From positions 1,674,001 to 1,738,000 of the forward strand of contig NZ_CP020046.1 of the NCBI RefSeq assembly GCF_002028405.1: a stretch of DNA of 64,000 nt. Reading direction: 5' to 3'. The DNA is from Thiomonas intermedia (lineage in GTDB: Bacteria > Pseudomonadota > Gammaproteobacteria > Burkholderiales > Burkholderiaceae_C). The position numbers and the translations under genes are program-made. The stretch's first letter is position 1. Each line of letters begins with the position of its first letter. Below the pieces are notes generated by a model, which worked only from the letters and a program-made list of their open reading frames with translations, did not search any database and was not told where the DNA came from. Shown one piece after another: positions 11,147 through 19,077 of this stretch.

Positions 11147-12016
11147 TCAGAGCTGGGTTGCATTGAAGGTGTCACAGACCTGCGGGCGACCGCTGGCGAA
11201 GCCGGTTTCGAACCATCGCGCCCGTTGGGCCGAGGTGCCGTGTGTGAACGAATCGGGCACCACATAGCCCTGGGCCTGCTGCTGCAGCCGGTCGTCCCCC
11301 ACGGCCTGCGCGGCGTTGATGGCCTCTTCCACATCACCCGGCTCCAGCACCTGGCGCTCGTGCTGCGCGTGATAGGCCCAGACCCCGGCGTAGCAGTCGG
11401 CCTGCAGTTCCAGTCGTACCAGCAGCGCGTTGGCCCGCTGCGGGCTGCTGCGCTGCATGGCCTCGCGCACCTTGGCCTCCACGCCCAGGAGGTTCTGCAC
11501 ATGGTGGCCGACCTCATGCGCGATCACATAGGCCTGGGCAAAGTCGCCCTTGGCGCCCAGGCGTTGCTGCAGCTCCTGGAAGAACTGGGTGTCGAGATAG
11601 AGCTTCTGGTCTGAGGGGCAGTAGAACGGTCCGGTGGCGGCATGCGCGTAGCCGCAGGCCGATTGCACCGCGCCTGAAAAAAGCACCAGCCGGGGATCGA
11701 CATACTGCCGCCCGGCCTGTTGGAACAGCGCCCCCCAGGTGTCTTCGGTATCGGCGAGCACGACGGACAGGAAAGCCTTGTCTTGCTCATCCTGCGCCGA
11801 CAAGGCTGCGGTGGCCTGGGGCGAGATCTGCTGGGTCGACGGCTGCGCGACCTGCTGCATCACCACGCTCGGATCGACGCCGAAATACAGTGCCACCAAC
11901 ACCAGGATCAACGTGCCGATGCCGCCCCCCACCAAACCGCCCCGCCCGCCTGGGCGGGGGCCGGAGCCGCGCTGATCGTCGATGTTGTCGCTGCGTCTGC
12001 CGTTTTTCCAGAGCAT
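11147..12016 (-). CDS. Neutral zinc metallopeptidase (YpfJ family)
   Basis: A 289-residue protein of the putative neutral zinc metallopeptidase family. The N-terminus is soluble and Gly/Arg-rich (SDNIDDQRGSG), followed by one membrane segment (IGTLILVLVALYFGV) and then the catalytic domain. The zinc motif HEVGHH is followed by VQNLLG; upstream are the conserved ACGYA and FYCPSDQKLYLDTQFF. These features define the family, whose substrates are unknown. The start at 12016 has GGAGGG eight bases upstream. A GC-rich repeat sits just upstream of the ribosome-binding site. The downstream coiled-coil gene is probably in the same transcript. Confidence 0.9.
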   Translation of the reverse strand: MLWKNGRRSDNIDDQRGSGPRPGGRGGLVGGGIGTLILVLVALYFGVDPSVVMQQVAQPSTQQISPQATAALSAQDEQDKAFLSVVLADTEDTWGALFQQAGRQYVDPRLVLFSGAVQSACGYAHAATGPFYCPSDQKLYLDTQFFQELQQRLGAKGDFAQAYVIAHEVGHHVQNLLGVEAKVREAMQRSSPQRANALLVRLELQADCYAGVWAYHAQHERQVLEPGDVEEAINAAQAVGDDRLQQQAQGYVVPDSFTHGTSAQRARWFETGFASGRPQVCDTFNATQL

Positions 12017-12033
12017 GATGATCGCCCTCCCCT

Positions 12034-12145
12034 TCAAGGAAACGCCGAGCCGCCCCTGGGGGCACTCTCAAGGAAACGCCGGGCCGCCCCAAGTTTCCTT
12101 GACCCCCATGGGGGGCGGGTCGGCGAGCCGACCCTGGGGGCACTC
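12034..12145. repeat. Two copies of the dispersed GGGCCGCCCCAAG-type repeat
   Basis: Two adjacent related units lie here: a 34-base shortened copy (12034-12067) and a 78-base full copy (12068-12145). Both begin TCAAGGAAACGCCG and end GGGGGCACTC. The full copy carries GGGCCGCCCCAAG at 12081-12093 and a perfect 8-bp stem GGGTCGGC/GCCGACCC (12117-12124 and 12127-12134). It lies in the leader of the metallopeptidase gene, a few bases upstream of its ribosome-binding site. The palindromic make-up resembles REP-type intergenic elements. Confidence 0.85.
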
Positions 12146-12179
12146 GAATGGCGCCGATTATGCCGACTCGCTGGCCGGT

Positions 12180-12521
12180 TCAGCCGCCGTGCCAGCGCGA
12201 CCAGGCCAGGATCAGCACGCCCGCGGCGAGCAGCCAGAGCAGCGTGGCCCCGGCCAGGGTGCCCCAGAGCGGCAGCCGATCGGCCAGAACGTAGACCGTC
12301 AGCAAGTAGGCCGCATAGGGCAGCATGGCCCAGAGCCCGAAGACCACCGTGGCCTTGAGCGCCTGCGGCCCGCGCTCACGGCCCACCAGCACATGGGCGA
12401 TGAGGGCGAAGGTGGGAAACAGCGGCACCAGCCCTGCGATCACATAGTTGCGGCTGGCCGCCAGCACCGCGATGAGCAGGGCGGCCGCTGCGCCCAGCAG
12501 GGCCTTGAACACCAGCGCCAT
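12180..12521 (-). CDS. GlpM-family inner-membrane protein
   Basis: A 113-residue protein with four predicted membrane helices. The segment SRNYVIAGLVPLFPTFALIAH and the following GRERGPQALKATVVFGLWAMLPYAAYL closely follow the GlpM family (related to E. coli YdgC). In Pseudomonas a member was linked to glycerol and alginate metabolism, but the biochemical role is unknown. I use the ATG at 12521; a TTG one codon upstream is possible. It follows the large oxidoreductase gene on the same strand with a 43-base gap, so co-transcription is likely. Confidence 0.85.
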   Translation of the reverse strand: MALVFKALLGAAAALLIAVLAASRNYVIAGLVPLFPTFALIAHVLVGRERGPQALKATVVFGLWAMLPYAAYLLTVYVLADRLPLWGTLAGATLLWLLAAGVLILAWSRWHGG

Positions 12522-12564
12522 CAAGCCGTGGCCCTTCGACGCCGGCCGCGCCGCGCAACCGCGC

Positions 12565-15500
12565 TCACACCGTCGCTCCGGCCATCGCTGGGGCGGGCTT
12601 CTCCTGGGCCTCCTCCGGCGGCTCGCGCCACTGCCGCATCAGGCCATCCCACTGCGGCAGAACCTGCTGCAGATGACGCTGCTTGACGTGGCCATAGCCG
12701 CGGATGCCGTCGGGCAGGCGCGCGATCTGCACGGCGAGCTGGCGGCGCGCCGCCGTGGCGTCGGCATTCAGGCCGCGCATCAATTCGCTCACCGTATCGC
12801 GATAGCGGGCGATCAGCGCCCGCTCCTGCTTGCGCTCTGCGGTGTGCCCGAAAGGGTCGAGCGCGGTGCCCCGCAGCACCTTGAGCGGCGCCAGCAGCCT
12901 AAAGGCCACACCCATCCACGCCCCGAACTCACGCTTGATCAACTCGCCCTTGGCATTGCGTCTGCTCCACAGCGGCGGCGCCAGGTGATAGTGCCGCTTG
13001 AAATCGCCCTCGAACTGCTGTTGCAACTGCTTGGCAAACGCCGGATCGGACTGCAGCCGCGCCACCTCATATTCGTCTTTGTAGGCCATGAGCTTGAACA
13101 GGTTGCGCGCCACGGCCTCGGTCAGCGCGGTGGATTTGAGCGGCGCCTCGGCCGCCCGCACCTGGGCGACGACATCGGCAAAGTGCCGCGCATAAGCGGC
13201 ATTCTGGTAGTCGGTGAGAAACGCCACCCGGCGCTGGATGAGCTCGTCCAGGCTCGGCCGCTTCACCAGCTCGATCACCTGCCCGGCCGTGGTAAGCGCG
13301 GCAACCGCCTGCCCGTCGTGCGCCGCATGGCGGCCCCATTCGAAAGCCGCCTTGTTCTTCTCGACCTGCACGGCGTTGAGTTCGATGGCGCGCATCAACG
13401 CGTCAAAGCCCAGGGGCACCCAGCCCTTCTGCCAGGCGAAACCCAGCAGCATGGGGTTGGCGTAGATGGCGTCGCCCAGCAGCTTCTCGGCGGCGCGCAC
13501 GCAGTCGAACCCCGCCACCATGCTGGCGCCAGCGGCCTGCTCGATGGCCTTGTGGCAGGCGGCGTCGGGGTATTGCCAGTCGGGGTTGTGGACGAAGGCC
13601 GCGGTAGGCGTGCTGTGGGTATCGAGCGCGATGTGCGTGCGGCCCTCGCGCACACGCGCCAGCGTCTCGCGATCGGCAGTGACGATGGGATCGCAGCCGA
13701 GGATCAGCTCGGCCTCGGCCGTGCCCACCCGGGTGGTGACGATCTGCTCGGGGTCGTTGGCGATGAGCACGTGGCTCCAGGTCGCGCCGCCCTTCTGCGC
13801 CAGGCCTGCGGCATCCTGCGTGACCACGCCCTTGCCCTCGATGTGCGCGGCCATGCCCAGCAACTGACCGATGGTGATGACGCCGGTGCCGCCAACGCCG
13901 GCGACGACGATGCCGTAGCAGCCGCCTCCCGCCACGTCATCGCGCACGGGATCGGGCACTTCGGGCAGGGGCAGCGTCGGCAGGGCCGACAGATCCGCAC
14001 CCGGCTGCGCCCGGGGTTTGCGCAGCGTGCCGCCCTCCACCGTCACAAAGCTCGGGCAGAAGCCCTTGAGGCAGGAAAAATCCTTGTTGCAGCTGCTCTG
14101 ATTGATGGTGCGCTTGCGGCCGAATTCGGTCTCCAGCGGCTCGACCGACAGGCAGTTGCTCTGTTCGGAACAGTCACCGCAGCCTTCGCAGACCAGGGGG
14201 TTGATGACCACGCGCCGCGCCGGATCGACCATCTGCCCGCGCTTGCGGCGGCGGCGCTTCTCGGTGGCGCAGGTCTGGTCGTAGATGATGACGGTGATGC
14301 CGACCTCTTCGCGCAGCTCGCGCTGGATGGCGTCGAGATCGTCGCGGTGGCGCACCGTGGCTCCCGACGCAAGGCCGACGGCGCTGTCGTACTTTTGCAG
14401 ATCGTCGGTCACCACCACGATGCGGCGCACGCCTTCGGCGTCCAGCTCGCGGCTGATCTGCGGCACCGTCAGGCCGCCCTCCACCGGCTGCCCACCCGTC
14501 ATCGCCACGGCATCGTTGAACAGAATCTTGTAGGTGGCATTCACCCCCGCCGAGATGGCCTGGCGGATGGCGAGCAAGCCCGAGTGGTAGTAAGTGCCGT
14601 CGCCCAGATTGACGAACACATGCTTGTCGGTGGTGAACGGTGCCTGGCCCACCCAGGCCACCCCCTCGCCGCCCATCTGGCTGAAGGTCTGCGTGGCGCG
14701 GTCCATCCACACCACCATGTAATGGCAGCCGATGCCGGCCAAGCCCCGCGAGCCTTCAGGCACGCGGGTGGAGGTGTTGTGCGGACAGCCCGAGCAAAAC
14801 CAGGGCGGCCGCTGCGCACTGGCGCCGGGCGCCTGCAGGCTGCGCTCGCGCGCGTCGATCACCGCCAGCCGTTCGCTGATACGGCGCCGCACATCCACCC
14901 CGGCGTCGCGCAGGATGCCCAGCCGCTCCAGACGCGCGGCGATGGCGCGGGCGATGACCGCGGGCGACAGATCGGCCTTGGCCGGCAGCAGCCAGTTGCC
15001 GCCGGGATTGGGCTGGCTCCATTCGCCGCCGGTCGTGTCGCCCGGCAGTTCGTCAAATTTTCCGATGACGTTGGGCCGCACATCTTCGCGCCAGTTGTAG
15101 AGCTCTTCCTTAAGCTGATATTCGATGACCTGGCGCTTTTCCTCGACCACCAGAATTTCCTGCAGCCCTGTGGCGAATTCGCGCGTGATGCTCGCCTCCA
15201 GCGGCCAGACCACGGCGACCTTGTGAAGTCGCAAACCAAGCTGCGCGCAGGTCTCGGCGTCCAGCCCGAGGTCGTTCAAGGCTTGCCGGGTATCGTTGTA
15301 GGCCTTGCCCGAAGCCATCAGCCCCAAGCGCGCGTGCGGGCTGTCGATGACGGTGTGGTTCAGGCGATTGGCGCGGATATAGGCCAGCGCCGCATACCAC
15401 TTCACATCCATCAGCCGCGCCTCCTGGGCCAGCGGCGTGTCGGGCATGCGGATGTGCACGCCGTCCTCGGGCAGGGTGAAATCCTCGGGCAACAGGATGC

Positions 15501-16191
15501 GCACGCGGTCGGCGTCCACATCGACGGCGGCGGAAGACTCCACGATTTCCTGGATGGTCTTCATGCCCGACCAGACCCCGGCGTAGCGGCTCAGGGCGAA
15601 GGCGTGCACGCCCAGATCCAGAATGTCCTGGACCGAGGTGGGAAAAAACACCGGCAGCCCGCAGGCCTTGAAAATATGGTCGCTCTGGTGCGCCAGGGTG
15701 GACGATTTGGCCACATGGTCATCCCCCGCCACGGCAATCACGCCGCCATGGCGCGCGGTGCCCGCGCTGTTGGCGTGTTTGAACACGTCCGAGCAACGAT
15801 CCACGCCAGGGCCCTTGCCGTACCAGATGCCGAACACCCCGTCGAACTTGTTTTTGTCGGGAAACAGGTCGAGCTGCTGCGTGCCCCAGACGGCCGTGGC
15901 CGCCAGCTCCTCGTTGACCCCGGGCTTGAACACCACCTGATTGGCTTCGAGAATCTTCCGGGCCTTCCACAGCGCCTGGTCATAGCCGCCCAGCGGCGAG
16001 CCACGATAGCCCGAAACGAAGCCCGCGGTGTTGAGCCCGGCGGCGGCATCGCGCTGACGCTGCAACATCGGCAGACGCACCAGCGCCTGGATACCGCTCA
16101 TGAAGGCGCGGCCGGAACCTTGGGTGTATTTGTCGTCCAGCGAAAGGGTCGCCAGCGCACGACGGATGGGCTCGGGTAGGGGAGCGTTCAT
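12565..16191 (-). CDS. Indolepyruvate ferredoxin oxidoreductase, fused large form
   Basis: A 1208-residue 2-oxoacid:ferredoxin oxidoreductase in which the alpha- and beta-type subunits are joined. Such enzymes decarboxylate aryl-pyruvates (from Phe, Tyr or Trp breakdown) to aryl-acyl-CoA, passing electrons to ferredoxin or another carrier. Visible in order: an N-terminal pyrimidine-binding part (VSGYRGSPLGGYD), the TPP-domain region starting CSGCPHNTSTRVPEGS with GIGCHYM, a cysteine-rich segment VCEGCGDCSEQSNC followed by NKDFSCLKGFCPSF, and the C-terminal gamma-type domain (GVGGTGVITIGQLLGMAA). Length is usual for the proteobacterial fused type. The exact substrate is not certain. Confidence 0.93.
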   Translation of the reverse strand: MNAPLPEPIRRALATLSLDDKYTQGSGRAFMSGIQALVRLPMLQRQRDAAAGLNTAGFVSGYRGSPLGGYDQALWKARKILEANQVVFKPGVNEELAATAVWGTQQLDLFPDKNKFDGVFGIWYGKGPGVDRCSDVFKHANSAGTARHGGVIAVAGDDHVAKSSTLAHQSDHIFKACGLPVFFPTSVQDILDLGVHAFALSRYAGVWSGMKTIQEIVESSAAVDVDADRVRILLPEDFTLPEDGVHIRMPDTPLAQEARLMDVKWYAALAYIRANRLNHTVIDSPHARLGLMASGKAYNDTRQALNDLGLDAETCAQLGLRLHKVAVVWPLEASITREFATGLQEILVVEEKRQVIEYQLKEELYNWREDVRPNVIGKFDELPGDTTGGEWSQPNPGGNWLLPAKADLSPAVIARAIAARLERLGILRDAGVDVRRRISERLAVIDARERSLQAPGASAQRPPWFCSGCPHNTSTRVPEGSRGLAGIGCHYMVVWMDRATQTFSQMGGEGVAWVGQAPFTTDKHVFVNLGDGTYYHSGLLAIRQAISAGVNATYKILFNDAVAMTGGQPVEGGLTVPQISRELDAEGVRRIVVVTDDLQKYDSAVGLASGATVRHRDDLDAIQRELREEVGITVIIYDQTCATEKRRRRKRGQMVDPARRVVINPLVCEGCGDCSEQSNCLSVEPLETEFGRKRTINQSSCNKDFSCLKGFCPSFVTVEGGTLRKPRAQPGADLSALPTLPLPEVPDPVRDDVAGGGCYGIVVAGVGGTGVITIGQLLGMAAHIEGKGVVTQDAAGLAQKGGATWSHVLIANDPEQIVTTRVGTAEAELILGCDPIVTADRETLARVREGRTHIALDTHSTPTAAFVHNPDWQYPDAACHKAIEQAAGASMVAGFDCVRAAEKLLGDAIYANPMLLGFAWQKGWVPLGFDALMRAIELNAVQVEKNKAAFEWGRHAAHDGQAVAALTTAGQVIELVKRPSLDELIQRRVAFLTDYQNAAYARHFADVVAQVRAAEAPLKSTALTEAVARNLFKLMAYKDEYEVARLQSDPAFAKQLQQQFEGDFKRHYHLAPPLWSRRNAKGELIKREFGAWMGVAFRLLAPLKVLRGTALDPFGHTAERKQERALIARYRDTVSELMRGLNADATAARRQLAVQIARLPDGIRGYGHVKQRHLQQVLPQWDGLMRQWREPPEEAQEKPAPAMAGATV

Positions 16192-16405
16192 CGCCTGTCT
16201 CCTTGTAGGGCGCGCACCTTCCGTGGGCGGCGCCGGGGGTCACCGATCGGCCGCCGATCAGGCTGGCCGGGCATTGCGGTGCCACTTTTCTGTGGCCCGC
16301 ACGCCGTCTTGTGAACGGCGACCGGCTTTATGCCGGCAAGTCGATGCTAGTGCGACTGGAGGGACGTGAACAGAGGGACGGCCCGAGGCATGCCGCCCGG
16401 GAGAC

Positions 16406-17965
16406 TCAGGCGGAGTAGGCGGGGAGTTCGATGACGTAGGTGTCGATCATGGCGTTGGGATCAACCACCGGACTGCTCGGGTTTTCAGCCCCCCAATCGC
16501 TCTGGAACAGAATGCGCGTGCCGCTGGGACTCATGGTCACGTTGGGCTGTGCCCAATAGTTGCTTTGGGACGCGTTGCCGTAGTTCCCTGTGCTGCGATG
16601 ATGCGCCACGCGATAAACCGCCCCGGAATCCACGTTCGCGATCAGCACCTCCTGGTCCAGATAGGTCATGGGCGTGCCCACGGCCTTGGGCTGCGGTCCT
16701 TGGCAGTTGCCATTCGTTCCCGACGGGCAGCCGATCATGGCCATGCCCACCCAGCCCGGTGCCTTGTAGGCACGTCCGCTCAGCAATGTGCCTGATGGCG
16801 GGTAATCCGAAATCAGCACCTTGGGCGTCCCGCCTTGGGTCAAGTTGACCGTCATGAGGGTGGCATTCGTGCCCGGGCCATCGAACTGCGGACCCGCAAT
16901 GACATCGTCACCTGCAGCATTGCGAAGCATGTCACTGTGCTGCGTGCCATCGTAGGCAATGGTGTACTTGATGGCGTCGGTCACCGCATCCATCACATAG
17001 ACATTGCTTTCGTTCTTGTAGAAGTAGGTGCCCGCTCCCGAGGGCAGCGCCTGCGGCACGTCCGCTTCGACAGTAAACGGCTGGCCGACTGTGTTGGTGG
17101 AAATGCGATAGCTGAAGGCGGCATAGGCCGCAGAACCACCAGGGCCGTTCTTGTTGAGATAGGCGCCCAGCCCGATGAGATCGTTCGTCAGGCTCATGGC
17201 GAAGGGATCTTCCCCGCCCGACACCGTCGTAATCGTGCCATAGCCCTTGACCGCGCTATAGAGAGCGCCGCCGCTGGCGAAGTCGGCGGCAAAATCGTGC
17301 AGCACCGTGGTCGTCATGTTGACGGCGCTGATCGCGCCGCTGGCGTTCGTCGACGTGGCTGTGATGTTGGCCTTCGTCAGAGCGTTCGCCTGCGTCCCAC
17401 TACGCTGATTGTTGTCCACATAGAACAGCGCCGTCGGGTCGGTCGTCGACCAATAGAACTGCTCCACATCCGCCGGATTGATGTCCAGGAACGTGATGAA
17501 GTTGTAGTGTTTGCCATCAAACAACGCGAAATCCCCGTCATGTCCTCCTGCCCCCAGCGAACCGGAAACGTAGAGAATCAGGAGGGTTTCGTCGCAGTTC
17601 CAGGCCTGCGTCGTTGGATAGGCGGGAATGGCAAACTGCGAATTCCAATCCGACTTTACGTCCGTGATTCGGGTGATCTTGGTCGTCTTGAAATCCGGAT
17701 CGTTGATCGTCTGCAGTTTGGCTGGCTTGGCCAGTTCGCTGTAGGAAATCAATGTGGTGCCCTGTTGGGTCAAACCGCTTGACGGATCTGCACTCGACAG
17801 CGTGTAAGGAACGGAGGAACTTCCTGCCCCCTGCCCCCCGGTGGTTGCGGAATTCGTCATGGCCGCATCGCCCCCGCCGCCCCCGCCTCCGCAGGCTGCC
17901 AACGATCCCAGCGCAGGCACTGAGAGCAGGGATTTCTGGATGAAACGACGGCGGGAATGCTGCAT
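16406..17965 (-). CDS. Secreted lipoprotein, probable beta-propeller, unknown function
   Basis: A 519-residue protein beginning MQHSRRRFIQKSLLS, a twin-arginine-like n-region, then a lipobox LAAC with the lipidated Cys at residue 25 and a run of seven glycines. This suggests a Tat-exported lipoprotein. The mature part contains repeated strand-rich blocks (FKTTKITRITDVKSDWNSQF, WNCDETLLILYV, NVTMSPSGTRILFQSDWG) like TolB-type or oligogalacturonate-lyase-type propellers, but I cannot assign a family firmly. Composition is Ser/Thr/Asn/Gly-rich and the DNA appears less GC-rich than its neighbours, hinting at transfer. The start is chosen for the signal sequence; GGAG lies nine bases upstream. The 283 bases upstream (to 18248) show no gene. 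Confidence 0.6.
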   Translation of the reverse strand: MQHSRRRFIQKSLLSVPALGSLAACGGGGGGGDAAMTNSATTGGQGAGSSSVPYTLSSADPSSGLTQQGTTLISYSELAKPAKLQTINDPDFKTTKITRITDVKSDWNSQFAIPAYPTTQAWNCDETLLILYVSGSLGAGGHDGDFALFDGKHYNFITFLDINPADVEQFYWSTTDPTALFYVDNNQRSGTQANALTKANITATSTNASGAISAVNMTTTVLHDFAADFASGGALYSAVKGYGTITTVSGGEDPFAMSLTNDLIGLGAYLNKNGPGGSAAYAAFSYRISTNTVGQPFTVEADVPQALPSGAGTYFYKNESNVYVMDAVTDAIKYTIAYDGTQHSDMLRNAAGDDVIAGPQFDGPGTNATLMTVNLTQGGTPKVLISDYPPSGTLLSGRAYKAPGWVGMAMIGCPSGTNGNCQGPQPKAVGTPMTYLDQEVLIANVDSGAVYRVAHHRSTGNYGNASQSNYWAQPNVTMSPSGTRILFQSDWGAENPSSPVVDPNAMIDTYVIELPAYSA

Positions 17966-18248
17966 GGCGGTTGACTCCGGGATCTGGGCGGCCAGCCAGG
18001 GCGGCGGCGGCACGACAAGGCTCAAACAGGCGCCATCATCGACCCGCCCTGTGACACCCGGACTGTCGGGTCAATCCACGGCAACCAGCTCGAACGACAG
18101 AACCACTCAAACCAGATAAGGCACGCGATGCTTGACACCCAAGGTCGATGCGCAACCTTATCCCCAGTTTAAGGGGGCGGCCGACCGAGGGCGTGTATCC
18201 GTTTGCAAAATCCATGTCTCATCGAAACATGCCGACGCGCCGCCACGC

Positions 18249-18851
18249 TTACTGCTGCTGGCACACCGTATTGGTGTTTTGCAGGAAGTTGGTCACGGTG
18301 GCCTGGCGTCCCTTGAACCAGACCTGGAAGGCGCTGTTGCGGTAGCGCGCGCCGTCGGCGGAGACCGTCTGATCCAGGGTCAGGTTGCCCAGCGCCGTCT
18401 GCAGGGTGACGGACACATCGCCGAAGGTGGCGATGAAAGAACTGCCGTCCTGGCAGTTGAATCGCACGGCTCCGGGCGGCAGGGTCGAAGCGCTCGATGG
18501 CGGCGCCGACTCGGCCTGCGCAGGCGAAGACGGTGCTGCGGCAGCGCCCGGCGCACTGGCGGCGGGCGCCACGCCCGAAGGCCCGAGCGGCTGCACGGTG
18601 ATGGGCGAACTGGGCGCCAGGGGCTGCGCTTCGCTTTGCGGCGGCTGGGTCGTCTGCGGCGTCACGGGCGCGTAGGTCGAGGGCGGCGCCGTCTCGCGAG
18701 GAGTGGGCGGGTTGAGCTGCTGCACCGGCACGGGCTGGTTGAGATTGACCGGTGTCGCACATCCCGCCAGGGCCAGGGCACCCAGCGCTACGAGCGCCGC
18801 ACCGAGGCGCAGGGAAGGATGGACGACAGACGATGGGTTGTGGCGGTTCAT
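18249..18851 (-). CDS. Lipoprotein with C-terminal MliC-like (lysozyme inhibitor) domain
   Basis: A 200-residue lipoprotein: a signal peptide with lipobox LAGC (Cys31), a Pro/Ala/Ser/Gln-rich linker of about 95 residues, and a compact C-terminal domain from about residue 128. That domain starts AVRFNCQDGSSFIATF and ends in NTVCQQQ. The paired cysteines (133 and 197) and the FxCxDGSSFxxxF opening fit MliC, the membrane-bound inhibitor of C-type lysozyme. The long low-complexity linker could let the domain reach into the periplasm. GGGAG lies seven bases before the chosen ATG. Confidence 0.7.
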   Translation of the reverse strand: MNRHNPSSVVHPSLRLGAALVALGALALAGCATPVNLNQPVPVQQLNPPTPRETAPPSTYAPVTPQTTQPPQSEAQPLAPSSPITVQPLGPSGVAPAASAPGAAAAPSSPAQAESAPPSSASTLPPGAVRFNCQDGSSFIATFGDVSVTLQTALGNLTLDQTVSADGARYRNSAFQVWFKGRQATVTNFLQNTNTVCQQQ

Positions 18852-19077
18852 GCACGGGCTCCCGGAGACTTTGACGGAAATTGAACCATACAAACGCGCC
18901 CCGCCCCGCCGTGTGACGTTGCGCAACTGTAGGGACTTGTAAAACGGGGATCATGCCCAGGTGCCAAGACCGCACTTGTGAGGACAGCGGCCACCCGGTG
19001 CGCCTGCGGCTTTCTATGATGACTCCCGGCGTGCGGTCCCGACCGACGCCCCGACCCGCGGCCTGAAGGAGACCGTC

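Noticed and set aside
12448-16179. A 1243-codon open frame antisense to the indolepyruvate oxidoreductase gene
   Set aside because: It is low-complexity (His/Arg/Gly/Ala-rich) with no domain or ribosome-binding site, and lies wholly opposite a recognised gene; high GC opens such frames.
16290-16350. Intrinsic terminator after the Tat lipoprotein gene
   Set aside because: Only a 5-bp CCGGC/GCCGG stem with no T-run; too weak to call.
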